From an uncultured Clostridia bacterium (lineage in GTDB: Bacteria; Bacillota; Clostridia; Christensenellales; Aristaeellaceae), in assembly GCA_934631985.1 (NCBI GenBank), contig CAKTYE010000058.1:1-16291 (forward strand): a stretch of 16,291 nt of DNA, in the 5' to 3' direction. The position numbers were made by a program, and so were the translations under genes. Of the stretch, positions 12,405-16,291 are shown in pieces. Positions within the stretch are counted from its first letter, which is position 1; every line of letters starts with the position of its first letter. The notes under the pieces are model-generated. The model made no database searches and was not told the origin of the DNA. It saw only the letters and a list, made by a program, of their open reading frames with translations.

Positions 12405-13065
12405 ACGTTGCACTCGCGCTTGCAGCTTCCTCCCGCCAGCGGCGCACCAGGCAATACTGCTTCAGATCAAAATGCTTCTCCACGATCTCATAGACCTCAA
12501 AGCCGAAATGCTTGTACAAATCAAGATTGTGCGCATTATGCGTTTCCAGCGAGATCATCAGGTGATGCGCCTGCGCGTAAGCGATCGCCTCGTTCATCAG
12601 CAGGGCGGCAATGCCGTGGTGCTGCATGTCGGGGTCCACCGCCAGGTAAATCAGATGCAGGCGCTGCTCGTCGTGCAGATCGTCCGTCCAGGCGGAATTC
12701 AAATAATCCTCGCCCTTCATGAAGTTGCTGAAGGTAGTCAGGGACGGGTCTTCCCGAATCAGCGCGCTGTCCGTTACCACAGCGGCCTTCGCCTCGCTGT
12801 AGAGCAGCTTCAGCATGGACGGGGCTTCCGTGCGGTCAGAAACCACCAGTACGCCGTGCAGCTCCGGGCTGTCGGCAAAAATTTCGCAAGTGGCATAGAA
12901 CTCGTCCATGTCACACTTGAATAACTCGGGCATCAGACGTTTTCGCACGTCGGGATCGGGGATCAGCGTCTCATAAAGCGGATCGTGGGCGAAGCATCGG
13001 TTCAGCAGCTTTTCCAGCTGCGGCAGGTCCTTTCGCTCCACGCGGTATAGCTTTTCACTTTCCAT
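12403..13065 (-). CDS. GNAT-family N-acetyltransferase
   Basis: This 220-residue protein is an acetyl-CoA-dependent acyltransferase of unknown substrate. The GNAT core is in the C-terminal half: LHLIYLAVDPDMQHHGIAALL (beta-4 plus the acetyl-CoA-binding loop in the degenerate form Q-H-H-G-I-A), AIAYAQAHHLMISLETHN (motif B start) and NLDLYKHFGFEVYEIVE. The N-terminal half, with the RCFAHDPLYETLIPD segment, is like GNATs that have an extra N-terminal helical part. The ATG at 13065 has GGAG about 13 bases upstream, a long spacing. The C-terminal tail EEAASASAT ends at the repeat element. It lies 80 bp after the M28 peptidase gene on the same strand, with a large inverted repeat between them; co-transcription is possible. 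Confidence 0.88.
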   Translation of the reverse strand: MESEKLYRVERKDLPQLEKLLNRCFAHDPLYETLIPDPDVRKRLMPELFKCDMDEFYATCEIFADSPELHGVLVVSDRTEAPSMLKLLYSEAKAAVVTDSALIREDPSLTTFSNFMKGEDYLNSAWTDDLHDEQRLHLIYLAVDPDMQHHGIAALLMNEAIAYAQAHHLMISLETHNAHNLDLYKHFGFEVYEIVEKHFDLKQYCLVRRWREEAASASAT

Positions 13066-13087
13066 AAAGGTCTGTTTTTCTCCTTAC

Positions 13088-13162
13088 CCAGGGCGCGTTT
13101 CTAATTTTGCCTGGCAGCATTCTCGGCATCTGCACTTGGCTTATGTTAGAAACTTGCCCTGG
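13088..13162. repeat. Long inverted repeat at the M28-GNAT junction
   Basis: Arms 13088-13104 (CCAGGGCGCGTTTCTAA) and 13146-13162 are complementary in 15 of 17 positions, separated by 41 bp. The right arm includes the M28 stop codon, and the left arm ends four bases before the GNAT ribosome-site region. In RNA it would form a stem that could halt transcription, protect the M28 mRNA or hide the GNAT ribosome site. It has no T-run. Confidence 0.6.
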
Positions 13163-15200
13163 CTTCATGGTCAAGCATGGGGTCCGTGGTAAAATCAAAA
13201 TCGCGGCGGATGACCTCAGTCATCTCGTCCAGCGTGTCGGAAAGAAGATGCAGCTGGCGGGCGGCAGCTTCCTCCAGGGCGGCAATTTCAGGCGTGAAGT
13301 CCGTTACGCCCTCCTTTTCCTTGCGCAGCAGGCTCGTCACCAGCGCGTAAAGGTCTTCATGCCCCACCAGCCGTCCATAGCACCACTTGGAGCGCCGCCA
13401 GGGCTGACGCAGCACCGAATCGGTGAAGTGGTGATAGACCTCCTTGTCAAACATGAAAGCATAAGCGTTGTTATCCACCTGATACAGCTTGCGCAGGGCC
13501 GAGGACGTGTGTCCGCCCCGCAGATTGCGGATGGCCCCATGCAGCAGGTGCAGCTTGTTAAACAGCAGCTCATGCGGATAGCTGACGTTGCCGTACCAGT
13601 CAATGCGGACGAATGCATCCTGCTCGGCCTTGAAGCGGGCCAGTGCAGCGGCTTCCAGAGCGCGGGTCTGACGGAAAATTTCTTCCGCGCGGGAGAGATC
13701 GTTTTCCTCCATAGCCTGCGCGTAGGCCTGGTTCAGCTTGTCCAGCGCATGCCATGCCGCATCGCTGGCGTACATCCGTGTGCGGAGCAGCTCCAGCAGC
13801 GCTTCCGCCTTGCTGCGGACGGGCGTGGGCAGCTCGTCCGGCAATTCTTCCAGGCATTCGGCGGCACGGCGCAGCACCGGGGTGAAGCACAGGGGCGCTA
13901 CGCAGGTGTGGTCAAAGGCCAGGCACAGCAGCAGAAACAGCTCGTGATGCAGCCGATAGACCTGCTCGTCATAATAATCATCATTGTCAAACTGGGAGTG
14001 ATAGTTTGTCTCCATAAAGCTGCCGCCAGTGAAGTCGTTCACCAGGGACGGAATGCCAGAGATGGCAATGGAGAAATCATCCGACCAGGTCTCAATGGGC
14101 GCGGTGGGCGCAGCCTCCTCCGGATAGGCCTGGGTCAGCGCAGGCAGATCGCCCAGAAAATCCTTCAGGAAATGGACATATTCGTAGCAGCTGCGCACCC
14201 GGGCACGGGTGCCGTGGGCCAGGGCAGGCAGCTCGAAATTCATGTTCGCTACGACCTTGCCGGCCCATTCCGGGTGGCGAATGAACACCTGCTCCCATGC
14301 GCCGGTGGACCAGTCAAAGCAATTGTCCGCCACGCCCCATTCCTCCGCCGCCATGCAGCAGAAGACCAGTGTGTTTTCCGGCTGATACCCGCCCAGCACC
14401 AGCGCCCGGGCAATGCCCAGCATCATGGCAATGGCGGTGTTATCATCCTGAAAGCCGCAGAAATAGCTATCGTAATGGGCAGAGAACAAGATCAGCCGCT
14501 CGGGGTGCCGACCGGGAATCTCGCCCACAATGTTGTACGTCGTCTGATCCCGGGTAACGCGGGTGTCCGCGCTCAGCTGCACGGTCAACTCGCCGCCCAC
14601 CATCAGGGCGCGAAGCTCCATGGCATCCCGCCGGGAAATGGAAAAGGCGGGGGCGTTCTCGGGGCCGCCGATGTCCTGGGCATTGAGGGCTTCCTCGTCC
14701 ACCTCGCCATAGCCGCCGCTCTGCACGGCAATCAGCGCCCGTGCGCCCATCAGGTGCGCCTGGTAAACGGGATAGCTGATCCACCACTCATCCCGCTGGT
14801 TGATGTCCACCAGCACCAACTTGCCGCGCACATCCTTGCCCGCATAATCCGCTGCGGTGCCTTTGCCCAGATAGACCATTTGCAGGGACTCAAAGCCGTC
14901 GGTGACAAGCTGGGTCTGATACGCGCCAAGTTGTACCTCCCGCCGCCGCCCCATTGCGTCGGTATAGGCGAGAATTGCGTGATGGAACTCCCACGCATCC
15001 GTTTGAATTGCATCCTTGCGGACGTTTTGCAGGCCGATGCGGCGCATTTCCTCCGCCAGCATGTCCCCCGTCTGACGCTCCGCCACGGACCCCGCCGTGC
15101 GATAGCCGAGTACCGGGTTGGACTTGATCTCCTCCATCCGCTTGGCAAGACTGTAGGCATACCGTGTATCCAGATAAGACAAAAGCGTTTCTCCGTGCAT
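13146..15200 (-). CDS. M28-family metallopeptidase with PA domain
   Basis: This 684-residue protein is a probable zinc aminopeptidase. Residues about 110-215 form a protease-associated insert (DVRGKLVLVDINQRD, then MGARALIAVQSGGYG). The M28 core has the expected metal and catalytic residues: H242 and D244 in SAHYDSY, D252/D253 in FQDDNTA, E286-E287 in MAAEEWG, E323 in NMNFELPA and H401 in ETNYHSQFDN. About 270 further residues with coiled-coil-like helices (LSRAEEIFRQTRALEAAALARF) form a C-terminal region not usual for simple M28 enzymes. No signal peptide is seen, so it is likely cytoplasmic. The ATG at 15200 has AAGGAGG eight bases before it; the frame is open to 15419, but that part contains the promoter. 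Transcribed ahead of the GNAT gene. Confidence 0.92.
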   Translation of the reverse strand: MHGETLLSYLDTRYAYSLAKRMEEIKSNPVLGYRTAGSVAERQTGDMLAEEMRRIGLQNVRKDAIQTDAWEFHHAILAYTDAMGRRREVQLGAYQTQLVTDGFESLQMVYLGKGTAADYAGKDVRGKLVLVDINQRDEWWISYPVYQAHLMGARALIAVQSGGYGEVDEEALNAQDIGGPENAPAFSISRRDAMELRALMVGGELTVQLSADTRVTRDQTTYNIVGEIPGRHPERLILFSAHYDSYFCGFQDDNTAIAMMLGIARALVLGGYQPENTLVFCCMAAEEWGVADNCFDWSTGAWEQVFIRHPEWAGKVVANMNFELPALAHGTRARVRSCYEYVHFLKDFLGDLPALTQAYPEEAAPTAPIETWSDDFSIAISGIPSLVNDFTGGSFMETNYHSQFDNDDYYDEQVYRLHHELFLLLCLAFDHTCVAPLCFTPVLRRAAECLEELPDELPTPVRSKAEALLELLRTRMYASDAAWHALDKLNQAYAQAMEENDLSRAEEIFRQTRALEAAALARFKAEQDAFVRIDWYGNVSYPHELLFNKLHLLHGAIRNLRGGHTSSALRKLYQVDNNAYAFMFDKEVYHHFTDSVLRQPWRRSKWCYGRLVGHEDLYALVTSLLRKEKEGVTDFTPEIAALEEAAARQLHLLSDTLDEMTEVIRRDFDFTTDPMLDHEARASF

Positions 15201-15221
15201 GGGTGTTCCTCCTTCGGCGGT

Positions 15222-15230
15222 ATTATAGCA
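15222..15230 (-). promoter_or_regulatory. M28 gene promoter (extended -10)
   Basis: TGCTATAAT on the minus strand is a perfect extended -10 box 21 bp before the M28 start codon. TTTTGT lies 17 bp further up as a weak -35. Confidence 0.7.
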
Positions 15231-15293
15231 CAAGTGCAGGCGACACAAAAGGGGAGATTTCGGTGAAAAGTTTGGGAGGAAGGGAAGCATAGA

Positions 15294-15343
15294 CATAACC
15301 CCTCCATCCCTTCGGGACACCTTCCCTTTCAGGGGAGGCTTTT
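15294..15343 (-). repeat. Double-hairpin intergenic repeat, copy C (inverted)
   Basis: Read on the minus strand it follows copy B: GCCTCCCCTGAAAGGG, then GTCCCGAAGGGA as the second hairpin, then the tail GAGGGGTTATGT. The tail is identical to copy B over 12 bases while the stems have drifted. The opposite orientation shows that the element inserts both ways. Confidence 0.65.
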
Positions 15344-15443
15344 GGCGCTGGCGCGAGGTGCAGCTTAGCTGTTTTCCTGCTGCTTGATGGCTTTTCAGCG
15401 CGAGTAATTTTTGCTGCACATGCCCGTTCTAAGCGACAAGGTG

Positions 15444-15689
15444 TTCCGGCGGCTGTATACAGTCAGCCGCCGGAATGCCATGGAGCGGAACCAAAGGCGA
15501 CCCCGGTTGTGTCCCCCTGGGAAGGCTCCGGTCCAGGCGATGGCTGGGGGCGCTCATGGGGTCCGGGGGCCAGCCTTAGCTGCATGGAAAATTTGGCTGG
15601 CCCCCGGGCGGCTTTGCCCACTTTGCCCGAGTGCAAAGTGGGTCGTCCGTCCGCAGACGGACGAAATGCTCTCTAGCTGGAAATCCAGC
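15444..15689. other. Cluster of strong hairpins in noncoding DNA
   Basis: The 819-bp gap between the M28 gene and rpmB carries no supported gene. It holds successive perfect hairpins: TTCCGGCGGCT/AGCCGCCGGAA (15444-15475), CCGGGGGCCAGCC and its complement (15563-15607), CCCACTTTGC/GCAAAGTGGG (15617-15642), TCGTCCGTC/GACGGACGA (15643-15664) and GCTGG/CCAGC (15676-15689). A further CCTCCTTC/GAAGGAGG hairpin lies at 15798-15817. This is either a cluster of palindromic repeats or a structured RNA; neither strand shows a clear promoter. An open frame at 15411-15821 is a by-product of the high GC. Confidence 0.6.
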
Positions 15690-15916
15690 GCGAGGGTGTG
15701 CCGCCGAGACTGGGGGTGCGGCTGGGACTATATAAACGCTTTGATCCCCCTACGGGTGAGTTTATCTTCCACCACTTGCCTGACAGCAGGCGGTCTCCCT
15801 CCTTCTGCGGAAGGAGGCTAGCTAAAGCCTCACGCTGGCGCGGAATAACGCTCAATAACCACTTCGCTGCACAAAGAACCTTTCAGTGCAAGCAGCGATT
15901 TTCACCTGTATACAGC

Positions 15917-15949
15917 AAAACCCGCCTGACAACTTGTCAGGCGGGTTTT
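15917..15949. terminator. Bidirectional terminator after rpmB
   Basis: AAAACCCGCCTGACA pairs perfectly with TGTCAGGCGGGTTTT over 15 bp with a 3-base loop, giving a T-run on either strand. It lies 70 bp past the rpmB stop on the minus strand and would also stop any plus-strand transcript leaving the hairpin cluster. Confidence 0.92.
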
Positions 15950-16019
15950 ATCTCCAGCGGTGCGACCGTGCCGAATAGGAAGTTTTTCCGCATGCATCGG
16001 CAACCCCTATAACCGCAAC

Positions 16020-16232
16020 TCAAGCCTCCTGAGACTTGGTGGGCAGGGCACGGGCCACATTGCCGCTACGCAGGCAACGGGTGCACACATTCAGCCGGGT
16101 GGCACGACCATTCACAACCACGCGCACCTTCTGCACGTTGGGTGCCCAAGTGGTGTGGGTCTTGCGGTTGGAGTGGCTCACGTTGTTACCGTTCAGCGTA
16201 CCCTTGCCGCATACTTCGCAAAACTTTCCCAT
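16020..16232 (-). CDS. rpmB: 50S ribosomal protein L28
   Basis: This 70-residue protein is L28 of the large ribosomal subunit. It begins MGKFCEVCGKGTLNGNNVSH, continues SNRKTHTTWAPNVQKV and ends after NVCTRCLRSGNV. The C5/C8 and C50/C53 pairs make it the zinc-binding form. Many bacteria keep a second, cysteine-free L28 for zinc starvation. The tail ALPTKSQEA is a little longer than usual (typical length 61-63). An in-frame ATG at 16265 is rejected because GGAGGTG lies seven bases before the ATG at 16230-16232. Single gene with its own promoter and a terminator at 15917-15949. Confidence 0.96.
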   Translation of the reverse strand: MGKFCEVCGKGTLNGNNVSHSNRKTHTTWAPNVQKVRVVVNGRATRLNVCTRCLRSGNVARALPTKSQEA

Positions 16233-16277
16233 GGATCTACACCTCCTTTTGGAGTTTGCAAACACGTTAGCTTGGTT

Positions 16278-16286
16278 ATTCTAGCA
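16278..16286 (-). promoter_or_regulatory. rpmB promoter (extended -10)
   Basis: TGCTAGAAT on the minus strand is an extended -10 element about 46 bp before the rpmB start. Its -35 would lie past the end of the window. Confidence 0.55.
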
Positions 16287-16291
16287 TGTTT

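Noticed and set aside
13107..15266. A 719-codon open frame on the plus strand opposite the M28 gene
   Set aside because: It is antisense to a convincing metallopeptidase, has no recognisable motif, and its His/Gln/Gly-rich composition is typical of the complement of a GC-biased gene.
15411..15821. A 136-codon plus-strand frame in the gap before rpmB
   Set aside because: It runs through several perfect hairpins, has no ribosome site and shows no family features.

Overview
The window looks like chromosome from an endospore-forming, moderately GC-rich Clostridia (Firmicutes), probably an Oscillospiraceae-like gut lineage. The evidence is a clear Spo0A, strong AGGAGG ribosome sites, consensus TTGACA/TATAAT promoters, a Firmicutes-type infC-rpmI-rplT operon with a leader attenuator, GerMN lipoproteins, and scattered double-hairpin intergenic repeats of a kind common in this group. 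The lineage is inferred; no 16S gene is present.

Left part (1-2670, all minus strand): infC-rpmI-rplT is transcribed from a perfect-consensus promoter through a structured leader with an internal terminator (L20-leader type). It is followed by spo0A and a tRNA-Trp gene that has its own consensus promoter, embedded in a near-perfect 29-bp palindrome. infC has an unusual start: its Shine-Dalgarno is too close to the ATG but well placed for an in-frame AUC.

The most unusual region is 2703-3789. It reads, on the minus strand, as the remains of a compact type V-F CRISPR-Cas12f locus: a 5'-truncated Cas12f nuclease (RuvC-II, zinc ribbon and RuvC-III kept; RuvC-I and the N-terminal lobe absent), then a tracrRNA-like segment with an anti-repeat, then a six-repeat array (32-bp repeats, 33-35-bp spacers). 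Repeats decay away from the tracrRNA side, which fixes the polarity. No adaptation genes are present. The RNA half looks intact while the effector is reduced to its C-terminal portion.

Centre (3851-8651, plus strand): a four-gene operon encodes an OmpR-type response regulator, a membrane sensor kinase and two GerMN-domain lipoproteins, closed by a terminator. The layout parallels actinobacterial MtrA-MtrB-LpqB. Next, a MerR-family regulator (minus) is divergent from a YitT-family membrane protein (plus). Their shared promoter has a 19-bp spacer holding a 17-bp perfect palindrome, the hallmark of MerR-activated promoters.

Right part (10316-16291, minus strand): an ABC-F ATPase with a degenerate second nucleotide site, a GNAT acetyltransferase, a large M28 metallopeptidase with a PA domain, a hairpin-rich noncoding stretch of about 800 bp, and rpmB (L28). 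Copies of the double-hairpin repeat lie in three of these intergenic gaps, one serving as a terminator.
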